Positions 7,394 through 14,771 of a stretch of DNA of 18,113 nucleotides are shown here, one piece after another. Origin of the DNA: UBA9647 sp049522195 (GTDB taxonomy: Bacteria > Bacteroidota > Ignavibacteria > UBA10030); the NCBI GenBank assembly GCA_049522195.1, contig JBEKOB010000080.1:1-18113 (forward strand), read 5' to 3'. Every line of letters starts with the position of its first letter. The stretch's first letter is position 1. The translations under genes and the position numbers were made by a program. The notes below the pieces were generated by a model, which ran no database searches, was not told the origin of the DNA, and was given only the letters and a program-made list of their open reading frames with translations.

Positions 7394-9013
7394 TTGAATT
7401 TGCTCGCGTACAGATCATTCTTCACACGAGTCAGCCTCTTTCTGGTGCTCGTCATCATGCTCGCCGATGTGGGGAAATCCCAGACCTCTCAATTGGACCT
7501 TCCTGACAGTGAGCTGGTTGTTGCTTACCAGCAGGCCGCGAAGAAAAATGTTCTCGCGGCGGTCAACCCCAAAGTTTTTTTTGGTTATTGGTCAGTCTGC
7601 GCCGATGGCAAAGGATTCGGATACGGCAATACATACCCTTCGCTGGATGGCCATCAACTCACCGATGCACTCTTGTGGCTCGGACAGTTCGACGTGGTCA
7701 AAGCCAACTGGGACTACGTGCGATCGTTCCAGCGGAAAGATGGACTCCTGCCATTGGCCATTCTTCCGTCGCTGGCCGGGAAGATGGTAGGTCCCGAGGG
7801 GACGCAGTCACCTGTGGCTCCGAACGGCGGACTGTACAAGCATTGGGTGCCGGGCAATCCGCTTGAAGCCCTCGCCAGCACAACGTATATCCAGAATGCC
7901 GACGTGATCTATCGACACACGCTCGACCAGCCGTGGCTCTTGGAGCAGCTTTCCTCGATCAACCTCGCGGCGGACTATCTCGATTCTTTGACGACAGACC
8001 AGGGGGCGGTCAGAGGAGCGGGCTATTACGTTGAACGACCCGCGCGGATTGAGTCGGACGGCGTAACCCAGTGTCATGCAGTGGACGCGCTTCGGCGAGT
8101 CGCTGCGCTGAACCGCATTGCGGGAAATGGTGCTGCGGCGCTCCGATACGACCGGTTGGCCGATCGAATTCAGCGGCACTTCGTGACTCGGTTCTGGGTC
8201 AACGACCATTTTGCTGAGTATCTCCATCCGCAGCGGGGGTTGATCGCCAGCCATGGATTGACCGACGTGGATTGGGTAGCAATCGCAACAGGTCTCGCTA
8301 CACCGGAGCAGCAGGCAATTCTCTGGCCGCAGCTGAAAGACGAAAAGCGCTTTCACTACGGCGGGATGCCCACAGGAATCAGTACTAGGCCGGAGACGTA
8401 TGAGGCGTGGGAGTTTACATTCGCCGACCGGTATGACCTCGCGGCGATGGGCCGCGTCTGGTATCTTGAAGCATGGGCTCGTGCGCGGATGGGAGACGCT
8501 CAGGGACTTCTGGACGGCCTCCGAAAGGTCAGTCAGGTTGGTCGCGAGAACGGCTACTCCTGGCACGAACGCTATCAACCCGACAGCATCGGAGGTGTTC
8601 GTGCAGCAGGGCCTGACACCTACTGCGAATACCCTGCCAATCTGATCAGGATTGTCCAGGAATTCTTGATGGGGGTCGAGATGCGATTGGACGGCTCAAT
8701 CGTGCTCGTGCCGATGGTGACAGAACGTTATTGGCAAAAAGGATTCGGGCAGATAATTGAGTGGCAGGGGCGCAGCCTGCGGTATCGCATGCTGCAGGAC
8801 CGCGTAGAGGGGACTTACACGGGCAACGCTCCTCTGCGGATTGGCGTGCAGTTGCCGAGTCGTCGCGGTTCGGTCGAAGTTCACGCGTCCATCGACGGCC
8901 GTCGAGCCCCGGTATCGCAGGAGGAGGCCCGGATCTTTGTTACGCTGCCTGCAACCGATGCGAAGGGAGTCTGCCGGTTCGAGATCGTGCGGTCGATCGA
9001 AGCAAAGGAGTAG
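7394..9013 (+). CDS. Exported six-hairpin (alpha/alpha barrel) glycosidase, rhamnosidase-like
   Basis: The protein has 539 residues. I take TTG at 7394 as the start because GAGGAG lies about ten bases upstream and the first 30 residues form a signal peptide (SLFLVLVIMLADVGKSQ). The body, about 45-425, is helical with aromatic and acidic motifs of six-hairpin glycosidases: TYPSLDGHQLTDALLWLG (80-97), WDYVRSFQRKDGLLPLAIL, ESDGVTQCHAVDALRRVAAL, HGLTDVDWVAIATGL, YEAWEFTFADRYDLAAMGRVW and GPDTYCEYPANLIRIV. About 427-535 form a C-terminal beta domain (GSIVLVPMV, LRYRMLQDRVEGTYTG), the order seen in alpha-L-rhamnosidase and related families. It probably cleaves an extracellular or periplasmic glycan. 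The family number and substrate cannot be fixed by eye. It begins 81 bases after ettA, with no terminator seen between them, so read-through is possible. Confidence 0.7.
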   Translation: MNLLAYRSFFTRVSLFLVLVIMLADVGKSQTSQLDLPDSELVVAYQQAAKKNVLAAVNPKVFFGYWSVCADGKGFGYGNTYPSLDGHQLTDALLWLGQFDVVKANWDYVRSFQRKDGLLPLAILPSLAGKMVGPEGTQSPVAPNGGLYKHWVPGNPLEALASTTYIQNADVIYRHTLDQPWLLEQLSSINLAADYLDSLTTDQGAVRGAGYYVERPARIESDGVTQCHAVDALRRVAALNRIAGNGAAALRYDRLADRIQRHFVTRFWVNDHFAEYLHPQRGLIASHGLTDVDWVAIATGLATPEQQAILWPQLKDEKRFHYGGMPTGISTRPETYEAWEFTFADRYDLAAMGRVWYLEAWARARMGDAQGLLDGLRKVSQVGRENGYSWHERYQPDSIGGVRAAGPDTYCEYPANLIRIVQEFLMGVEMRLDGSIVLVPMVTERYWQKGFGQIIEWQGRSLRYRMLQDRVEGTYTGNAPLRIGVQLPSRRGSVEVHASIDGRRAPVSQEEARIFVTLPATDAKGVCRFEIVRSIEAKE

Positions 9014-9048
9014 ATCATCTGTTTTTATTCAAGGTGACCGTTTTTGGG

Positions 9049-9164
9049 CATGGGTTGAAACCCCATTGATTAGTGGGCTTGCTAGTCCACGCTCTGAAGA
9101 GCGTGGCAATTGCCCCGACCCTTAGGCCGGGAAAACATCGGAAAAGAACATCGGGCTTCAGCCC
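9049..9164. repeat. Cluster of short palindromes (REP-like extragenic element)
   Basis: Four small hairpins follow one another in the gap between the glycosidase and catalase genes. They are GGGTT/AACCC around 9052-9063, a perfect nine-pair stem CCACGCTCT/AGAGCGTGG at 9087-9106 with a two-base centre, CCCGACC/GGCCGGG at 9114-9131 with one mismatch, and GGGCT/AGCCC at 9153-9164. Three share a TGAA or TTCA centre. None has a convincing T run, so they are not typical terminators. The pattern resembles mosaic intergenic palindromes dispersed in many genomes. Whether it recurs elsewhere cannot be judged here. Confidence 0.5.
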
Positions 9165-9358
9165 TGTGCATCGGTCAATTTGAGTTAATTGGTTGACGCT
9201 TGCTGGGCGTCGGGGAACAAAATCAATGTGCGTTTGTGTTCATTCCACTGGCTGAGTTCGTTGTCAAGCCAACGTGGATGTCTTGCTGCAGTTGATTAGG
9301 ATGTATGCTGGCGGAGACAGAGCCACTTTACGAGGACTAAAGGAGAGAGGATCCAATC
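9165..9358 (+). promoter_or_regulatory. Upstream region of the catalase gene
   Basis: This region should hold the catalase promoter. Two more short inverted repeats are visible: GACGC/GCGTC at 9195-9211 and CGTTG/CAACG at 9259-9274. The second is about 85 bases before the start codon and could be an operator, though it has only five pairs per arm. I see no PerR-like or OxyR-like box that I would defend and no clear -33/-7 pair. AAGGAGAG just before the ATG at 9359 is a strong ribosome binding site. Confidence 0.3.
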
Positions 9359-10879
9359 ATGAAAAACGAGAAGAAGCAGAATCGCAAGCTCACGACGGCT
9401 TCAGGAAAGCCCTACGTGGAACACGAAAACACAATGAGTGTCGGCCCGCGCGGTCCACTACTCTTGCAGGATTACATTTACCACGAGAAAATGGCTCACT
9501 TCAACAGGGAGCGCATCCCTGAACGAATCGTCCATGCCAAGGGGAGTGGTGCGTTTGGGACCTTCACTGTCACGAACGACATTTCCAAATACACCCGCGC
9601 CAAAGTGTTTAACAAGATCGGCAAGCAGACGAAGATGTTTGTGCGGTTCAGCACGGTAGGGGGCGAGAAGGGGAGTGCTGACACGGAGAGAGATCCCCGG
9701 GGATTTGCCATGAAGTTTTATACCGAGGATGGCAACTGGGATCTTGTCGGCAACAACACCCCCGTGTTCTTCATCAAAGACCCGAAGAAATTTGATGATT
9801 TCATTCATACACAAAAGCGTGATCCCCGCACCAACTGCAAGAGCCCGACGATGATGTGGGATTATTGGAGCCTGAACCCGGAGAGCCTTCACCAGGTTCT
9901 GATCCTCATGAGTGACAGAGGTACTCCCTTTGGCTATCGTCACATGGACGGGTTCGGCAGTCATACCTTCTCGTTGATCAACGCGAAGAATGAGAAGGTC
10001 TGGGTGAAGTTCCATTTCAAGACGCAGCAAGGCATCAAGAACTTTACCGACCGTGAAGCCGCAGAAATGAAGGGGAAAGACCCTGATTTCGCGCAACGGG
10101 ATCTCGTGGAATCGATCGAGAAGAAGGACTTCCCCAAATGGGCGCTGAAGATCCAGGTGATGACAGATGAACAGGCAAAACAATTTCCGTTCAACCCGTT
10201 CGACCTCACCAAGACCTGGTCGCACAAGGACTTCCCGCTGATCGATGTGGGCGTGATGGAGCTCAATGAAATACCGAAGAACTATTTCGCCGACGTAGAA
10301 CAATCCGCGTTCGCGCCGGCCCATGTGGTCGATGGCATTAGCTATTCTCCTGACAAGATGCTGCAGGGCCGTCTGCTCTCGTATCCGGATGCACATCGCT
10401 ATCGCCTTGGTGCAAACTACGAACAAATCCCCGTCAACAAATGTCCGTATATGGTGGCAAACTACCAGCGCGATGGTTCCATGCACGTAGATGGCAACGG
10501 CGGGAGCGATCCAAACTACTTCCCGAACAGCTTTGATGATATCTACGCGGACGAGAAGTACAAAGAAACGCCGATGCAGCTGGACAGCACGGTTGCGGAC
10601 TGGTTTGACCGCAACGGCCCCAATGACAACGACCATTTCACACAGCCCGGTTTGTTGTTCAATAAGGCGATGAACGACTATGACAGGCACAACCTCGTGT
10701 CCAATATCGTTGGTGCGATGGGCGGAATCACCGGCCCGAACAAGGAGCTCATCGTCAACCGGCAACTGTGCCATTTCTTCCGGGCCGACGTGAAGCTCGG
10801 CACGGCAGTGGCGAAGGGGCTGGGTGTTAATGTGGAAGCTATCTTAAGTGAATTAAAACACGAGCCCGTCAAGATCTAG
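9359..10879 (+). CDS. katA: Monofunctional heme catalase (clade 3, small subunit)
   Basis: This 506-residue cytoplasmic catalase disproportionates hydrogen peroxide to water and oxygen. Family landmarks are all present: active-site His59 in RIVHAKGSGAFG, the RFSTVGGEKGSADTERDPRG block (96-115), active-site Asn132 in DLVGNNTPVFFIKDP, FGYRHMDGFGSHTF (191-204) and the proximal heme ligand Tyr342 in RLLSYPDAHRYRLG (338-351). The length matches clade 3 enzymes with about 500 residues. It lacks the extra C-terminal flavodoxin-like domain of large catalases. The ATG at 9359 follows a strong AAGGAGAG site. It appears to be a single-gene unit, with a palindrome-rich region upstream and non-coding DNA downstream. 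Induction by peroxide is likely from family knowledge, but no known operator is recognisable. Confidence 0.97.
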   Translation: MKNEKKQNRKLTTASGKPYVEHENTMSVGPRGPLLLQDYIYHEKMAHFNRERIPERIVHAKGSGAFGTFTVTNDISKYTRAKVFNKIGKQTKMFVRFSTVGGEKGSADTERDPRGFAMKFYTEDGNWDLVGNNTPVFFIKDPKKFDDFIHTQKRDPRTNCKSPTMMWDYWSLNPESLHQVLILMSDRGTPFGYRHMDGFGSHTFSLINAKNEKVWVKFHFKTQQGIKNFTDREAAEMKGKDPDFAQRDLVESIEKKDFPKWALKIQVMTDEQAKQFPFNPFDLTKTWSHKDFPLIDVGVMELNEIPKNYFADVEQSAFAPAHVVDGISYSPDKMLQGRLLSYPDAHRYRLGANYEQIPVNKCPYMVANYQRDGSMHVDGNGGSDPNYFPNSFDDIYADEKYKETPMQLDSTVADWFDRNGPNDNDHFTQPGLLFNKAMNDYDRHNLVSNIVGAMGGITGPNKELIVNRQLCHFFRADVKLGTAVAKGLGVNVEAILSELKHEPVKI

Positions 10880-10951
10880 CGAATGTGCGGTTGGATCGTT
10901 TGAGTCCATTCTCCGTCTATGCTCAATAGACCAAACGCAACGCGCAGTAGG

Positions 10952-11007
10952 GAATCCCGGCTAGTGAAAGCCCGCCATACAACTGGCAGGTAAACCGGCC
11001 GGGATTC
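10952..11007. repeat. Perfect 10-bp inverted repeat with nested hairpin
   Basis: GAATCCCGGC (10952-10961) and GCCGGGATTC (10998-11007) are perfect inverted repeats separated by 36 bases. Between them sits a smaller hairpin, GCCA (10974-10977) with TGGC (10984-10987). The element lies about 75 bases after the catalase stop codon. It is followed by TTCATCTT rather than a clean T run, so it is at best a poor intrinsic terminator. It could be a structured 3' UTR end, a dispersed palindromic element or a relic of a mobile element. Confidence 0.45.
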
Positions 11008-11252
11008 TTCATCTTAGGACGAAGCTGTTCACCATGATTGCTTGATTCTCTCAAGCTGAACCGCCGCTTCCTCAGTCCGATGCGGCGATGACCGAGATTT
11101 GTCCGTACTTCTGCGAACACAGTTATGAGAGCTTTCCGGGCATTGTCTTCCTCCTGACGGTCTTCCACTTCTGTCTCGCTTTGATAAAACCTCGCCATTT
11201 CATCCGCATTCCGCAGCGACTACTCCGAGATTCAAGTCACAGCCGTAATTCA

Positions 11253-11285
11253 TTGAAGTTCTAGGCCGATTGTCTTATATTTTTG
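11253..11285 (+). promoter_or_regulatory. Candidate Bacteroidota-type promoter for the Pel-like operon
   Basis: TATTTTTG at 11278-11285 matches the Bacteroidota -7 consensus TAnnTTTG exactly. A TTG at 11253-11255 lies 22 bases upstream as a weak -33 element, slightly farther than the usual spacing. Transcription would start near 11290, shortly before the first gene of the operon. The call rests on a short motif and on position. Confidence 0.4.
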
Positions 11286-11316
11286 TGACATCGAACAGTC
11301 CCCCTTTCCGCAGACT

Positions 11317-12213
11317 ATGAGGGTCTTTGGTTTACAGTCAGCAAAACTCCAGTCCATGGACATAAGACACTCACTTGTCTCGCTCTGTCTGCTCGCGACC
11401 AGTTTTCATTGCAGCACAATGAGCTCCGACCGCGCCGTTCCCCCCCGGAAGGCAATTCAATCAGTGAAGAGTTTCGCGGTTCAATTTTCGGGCGAATACA
11501 GGCTCGTGGATTTCAGTCGGTATGATCTTGTCATCATGGATCCCGACCAATCCCGGAACTTTGAAGCTGATTCTCTTACGGTCCGGAAGATTTTGCCCGT
11601 CGCCTATCTGAATATCGGCGAGGCGGAAGAATATCGGTGGTACTACTCCGACATCAAGCACGAATGGCTCTTAGGGAAGAATCCTAACTGGGATCGTCAT
11701 TTCTACATTGACGTAAACAATACTGATTGGCAGAAGCTTGTGCTCGACAAGATACTGCCAAGGATCTTCCGGGCAAAATTCGACGGCGTGTTTCTGGACA
11801 TGATCGACATCGCCAGCCCGGAACTCTATCCTGCGAGCCGAGAGGGCGTGATAAAGCTGATTTCCAAGATTCGAGCGGCATATCCCGACAAAATCATCCT
11901 GATGAATAACGGGGTCTTTCTTGCCGCAAGCGTCAACGAACAGATCGATGGGATTTGTGTCGAAAGTGTATTCGCAACGTACGACTTCAACACGAAGAAG
12001 TACCTGCTCCGCCCTCAGGCAGAGTATGAACCCCGCGCCAGAGAACTTCAGGAGCTTCAGAGTCGATTGAAGACCAGGATCTTTGTCATCGACTACGCTG
12101 TCCAGGGGGACACGATCACGCAGTCGTTTGTGCGTACAAAGGCACTTGAGCACGGCCTGCTCCCCTTTGTCAGCAATATCGATCTCAATGCTATCTATCC
12201 ATACCGCAAGTAA
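11317..12213 (+). CDS. Exported GH114/TM1410-like glycosidase (PelA hydrolase-like)
   Basis: The protein belongs to the endo-alpha-1,4-polygalactosaminidase (GH114, TM1410/COG2342) group, TIM-barrel enzymes related to the hydrolase domain of PelA. Visible motifs are VDFSRYDLVIMDPDQ (64-78), LPVAYLNIGEAEEYRWYY (93-110), FDGVFLDMID (155-164) with likely catalytic acids, ILMNNGV (194-200) and FVSNIDLNAIYP near the C-terminus. The second ATG, at 11356, gives a better leader (hydrophobic SLVSLCLLATSF before a Cys), so the mature protein may be a lipoprotein, although the lipobox SFHC is not canonical. Neither start has a clear Shine-Dalgarno. The next gene begins 17 bases after the stop. As first gene of the operon it probably trims or processes a galactosamine-rich polymer in the periplasm or at the surface. 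No deacetylase domain is attached, unlike in full-length PelA. Confidence 0.8.
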   Translation: MRVFGLQSAKLQSMDIRHSLVSLCLLATSFHCSTMSSDRAVPPRKAIQSVKSFAVQFSGEYRLVDFSRYDLVIMDPDQSRNFEADSLTVRKILPVAYLNIGEAEEYRWYYSDIKHEWLLGKNPNWDRHFYIDVNNTDWQKLVLDKILPRIFRAKFDGVFLDMIDIASPELYPASREGVIKLISKIRAAYPDKIILMNNGVFLAASVNEQIDGICVESVFATYDFNTKKYLLRPQAEYEPRARELQELQSRLKTRIFVIDYAVQGDTITQSFVRTKALEHGLLPFVSNIDLNAIYPYRK

Positions 12214-12230
12214 AGGAATCAGCCAAGACC

Positions 12231-12644
12231 GTGATTGCCGCGAAAACGTTCGACTGTACACTTGAGACAGTCAAGGATGTACGAGGCTGGATTGTGGATG
12301 TCCTCTCGGCACACAAGACTCCGATGGATGTCATCGGCGACGTGGTCCTTGCGACAAGTGAGGCTGTGACGAATGCCGTTGTGCACGGCTACGAAGAGAC
12401 GCACAAGGGGCGGGTCGATATGAGCATACAGCTTTCGGACAGTTCCGTGACGATCACGATCCGAGACTATGGTTCCGGCCTCGGGCGGAAACCCTATACC
12501 GCGCCTGACACAGGAATTCCGCATGAGGGGGGATACGGAGTCTATCTCCTTCACTCGCTTATGGATGAAGTCGAAGTGCGGTCGCTCGATAAAGGCACAG
12601 AGGTGCGGATGAAGAAACTCATCAAACCGAATACGGAATCATGA
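12231..12644 (+). CDS. HATPase_c anti-sigma/switch-type serine kinase
   Basis: This 137-residue single-domain GHKL ATPase resembles RsbW/SpoIIAB-type partner-switch kinases. The N box is ATSEAVTNAVVHGY (41-54) with Glu44 and Asn48, the G1 box is IRDYGSGLG (77-85) with Asp79, and the G2 region is EGGYGVYLLHSLMDEVEV (99-116). It has no histidine-kinase dimerisation domain and no membrane segment. Proteins of this type bind a sigma factor or another target and phosphorylate a STAS-domain antagonist; neither partner is encoded in the window. The start is a GTG at 12231, with AAAGGA somewhat far upstream. Its stop overlaps the ATG of the next glycosyltransferase by four bases (ATGA, 12641-12644), so the two are translationally coupled. 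This placement inside a polysaccharide operon suggests local control of synthesis, which is inference. Confidence 0.82.
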   Translation: MIAAKTFDCTLETVKDVRGWIVDVLSAHKTPMDVIGDVVLATSEAVTNAVVHGYEETHKGRVDMSIQLSDSSVTITIRDYGSGLGRKPYTAPDTGIPHEGGYGVYLLHSLMDEVEVRSLDKGTEVRMKKLIKPNTES

Positions 12645-13846
12645 CAGACGTCTGTCTGATATTGGAAGGTACATACCCTTACAAAACCGGCGGCGTGACG
12701 ACCTGGATCAATACGCTGGTCAACGGGCTTCCTGAAATCACTTTTTCGGTCGCTCACGTGTACTATGGGCAAAAGCCCACTCTTCTAAAGGTGTCGATTC
12801 CTGGGAACCTGAAATCGGTTGCGCTCATTCCATTGAACGAAGTGGATTCTGAAGTCTCGATGTCTGAATTGGTCGGCATGCTTCCGGAAGCGAGACTCTA
12901 TCACTCGCTCTCCACCGGTTTTGCGGGACTCCTCGGAACTGAGATGAAACGGCGCAGCGGGCTGCCGTTCATCCTGACCGAACACGGCATCTACTGGCAC
13001 GAGGTTTCATTGGGCGCCGATGAACTCGAGTGCGGCTTCAAGATTGTGAAGACGGAGAATGGGGAATTGCATCTGGGACGCACGTGGGAAGCATGGCACC
13101 GGACATTTCAGGACTTTGCCCGGCAGGCGTATGCCTCGGCGGATGTCATCACGACAGTATGCTTGTTCAATCAATCGCTGCAGCGGTCACTCGGTGCGAG
13201 CAAGACGAAGATGCAGATGATTCCCAATGGCGTTGATGTTCCACCAAATGGAGCGCGCTCACCTGTCAGGAACAAGACAAATGCGAGGAAACGGATTGCG
13301 CTTGTTGGCCGGGTGACACCGATCAAGGACATCAGAACCTTCATCCGTGCATGTGCGTTGGTAAAAGAACGTATCCCTGATGCGGAGTTTCTGGTCATCG
13401 GCCCCACTGATCACGATTCTCCCTACACTGCAGGATGCATGGAACTGGCGGAAAGCCTTCATCTGAAGGAGATCGTGTTCACCGGCGAAGCCGACATGGA
13501 AAAGCAGTATCCGGCGATCGACATCGTGGTATTGACAAGCATCAGCGAAGCGCAACCGTATGCGGTCCTCGAATCCTTCGCCCACGGCATACCGGTCGTT
13601 GTAACGGACGTCGGCGGCTGCCCCGAACTCGTGAATGGGAAAGGGTCGTCGTTCGGCCGTGCGGGCACACTTTGTCCGGTCGGAGATCACCTTCGGATTG
13701 CAGAAGCCATCGTGGAACTGAGCACCAACCAGTCCCTCTATCGGCAGTACGCTGAGGAAGGATTGAAGCGTGCAAAAGAACTCTACGCGAAAAAGTCCGT
13801 TGTCGCGTCCTACAAACGCATCTATGAACATTGCCTGAAGGGATAG
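12641..13846 (+). CDS. Short PelF-like GT4 glycosyltransferase
   Basis: This 401-residue GT-B enzyme of family GT4 begins with the PelF hallmark LILEGTYPYKTGGVTTW (6-22). It continues with LTEHGIYWHE (112-121), SADVITTVCLFNQ (166-178), IPNGVDV (194-200), the C-terminal nucleotide-sugar domain starting IALVGRVTPIKDIRTFIRA, VIGPTDHDSPY (252-262) and the EX7E motif at Glu303/Glu311 in ISEAQPYAVLE. PelF polymerises the Pel backbone from UDP-sugars in the cytoplasm. The protein is about 100 residues shorter than canonical PelF (roughly 500) and lacks much of the central insert present in the second copy at 14768-16282. It may have a distinct donor or acceptor. It overlaps the upstream kinase gene by four bases and is followed ten bases later by the epimerase gene. 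Confidence 0.85.
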   Translation: MTDVCLILEGTYPYKTGGVTTWINTLVNGLPEITFSVAHVYYGQKPTLLKVSIPGNLKSVALIPLNEVDSEVSMSELVGMLPEARLYHSLSTGFAGLLGTEMKRRSGLPFILTEHGIYWHEVSLGADELECGFKIVKTENGELHLGRTWEAWHRTFQDFARQAYASADVITTVCLFNQSLQRSLGASKTKMQMIPNGVDVPPNGARSPVRNKTNARKRIALVGRVTPIKDIRTFIRACALVKERIPDAEFLVIGPTDHDSPYTAGCMELAESLHLKEIVFTGEADMEKQYPAIDIVVLTSISEAQPYAVLESFAHGIPVVVTDVGGCPELVNGKGSSFGRAGTLCPVGDHLRIAEAIVELSTNQSLYRQYAEEGLKRAKELYAKKSVVASYKRIYEHCLKG

Positions 13847-13856
13847 GGACAAAACA

Positions 13857-14771
13857 ATGAAGATTCTTATAACGGGTGGGGCGGGGTTTATCGGGAGCAA
13901 TATTGTTGAACACTTCCACCAGACGGATGATGTCATTGTGCTCGATAATCTTCGGTCGGGATTTGAGCGAAATCTTGCCGGCTTCCGGGCTACGTTTGTT
14001 CGAGGAAGCGTTACCGATAAGGCTGCTGTTGAAAACGCGGCACGGGGAGCCGACTACATTTTTCACCTCGCTGCGCTGGTAAGCGTTCCTGAGTCGGTGG
14101 AGAACCCGCGGGAGACTGTCGACATCAATGTGCACGGCACGCTGAATGTCCTCGAAGCAGCGAGAACGCACGGAGTAAAAAAGGTGGTCATTTCGTCTTC
14201 CGCAGCCATCTATGGAGATAATCCGGTCGTGCCGAAAGTCGAATTGATGGTCCCGGAGCCGAAGAGTCCATACGCGATCACGAAGCTCGATGCGGAGTAC
14301 TACGCGAAGATGTACACCTCCGAATTTGCAGTGCCTGTGGTCTGTCTTCGATATTTCAATGTCTTCGGTCCAAGACAGAATCCGAAGTCGCAATACGCCG
14401 CAGCTGTCCCAATCTTCATTGATCGGGCTATCCGGAACCAGGATATCACCATTTACGGCGACGGCGAACAGACAAGGGACTTCGTGTTTGTGAAAGACGT
14501 CGTTGCTGCGAACGTGCTCGCCGCGCGCTCCGCGGCGACCGGCGTGTTCAATATCGCGTGCGGAGGCAGGATCACTATCAATGACCTCGCAAGAACAATC
14601 ATCGCATTGACGAAATCCTCGTCTACCATCATCCACGCCGGAGAACGTGCGGGCGATGTGAAGCACTCGCAAGCCGACATCGGTCTCGCAACCGCACTCG
14701 GCTTTCGGCCAGCCTACACGCTGCAAGAAGGATTGAAACCAACAATCGAATACCTGAACACCAGACCATGA
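13857..14771 (+). CDS. NAD-dependent nucleotide-sugar epimerase (SDR, GalE/PelX-like)
   Basis: This 304-residue extended short-chain dehydrogenase/reductase has an N-terminal Rossmann motif ILITGGAGFIGSNIVE (3-18) and an acidic Asp30 that binds the NAD ribose. The catalytic Ser/Tyr/Lys set is in VISSSAAIYG (111-120) and SPYAITK, with Tyr139 and Lys143. RYFNVFGPRQNP (165-176) and YGDGEQTRDFVFVKDV are typical of UDP-glucose/UDP-GlcNAc 4-epimerases. In the Pel context the natural role would be UDP-GlcNAc to UDP-GalNAc conversion, as for PelX, to feed the flanking glycosyltransferases. Substrate choice is inferred from neighbours only. A GGGATAGGGA stretch precedes the ATG. The stop overlaps the next start by four bases (14768-14771), which implies coupled translation. 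Confidence 0.88.
   Translation: MKILITGGAGFIGSNIVEHFHQTDDVIVLDNLRSGFERNLAGFRATFVRGSVTDKAAVENAARGADYIFHLAALVSVPESVENPRETVDINVHGTLNVLEAARTHGVKKVVISSSAAIYGDNPVVPKVELMVPEPKSPYAITKLDAEYYAKMYTSEFAVPVVCLRYFNVFGPRQNPKSQYAAAVPIFIDRAIRNQDITIYGDGEQTRDFVFVKDVVAANVLAARSAATGVFNIACGGRITINDLARTIIALTKSSSTIIHAGERAGDVKHSQADIGLATALGFRPAYTLQEGLKPTIEYLNTRP

Larger units (their letters stand above)
10880..11316. other. Non-coding interval between catalase and the Pel-like operon
   Basis: This interval of 437 bases contains the inverted repeat at 10952-11007 and a promoter candidate near 11253-11285. A 91-codon frame on the minus strand (10923-11198) has no Shine-Dalgarno, no recognisable domain and an unlikely basic composition, and it runs through the inverted repeat. 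I do not call it a gene. Nothing else is evident. Confidence 0.5.

Noticed and set aside
9458..10774. 438-codon open frame on the minus strand opposite the catalase gene
   Set aside because: The catalase on the plus strand has every family motif, and the antisense frame is its codon-usage shadow with no domain.
10923..11198. 91-codon open frame on the minus strand between catalase and the Pel-like operon
   Set aside because: It has no Shine-Dalgarno, no recognisable domain and an Arg-rich unlikely composition, and it runs through the inverted repeat at 10952-11007.
13542..14726. 394-codon open frame on the minus strand over the PelF-like and epimerase genes
   Set aside because: It spans two well-supported plus-strand genes, and its translation is Arg/His/Cys-rich with no family features.
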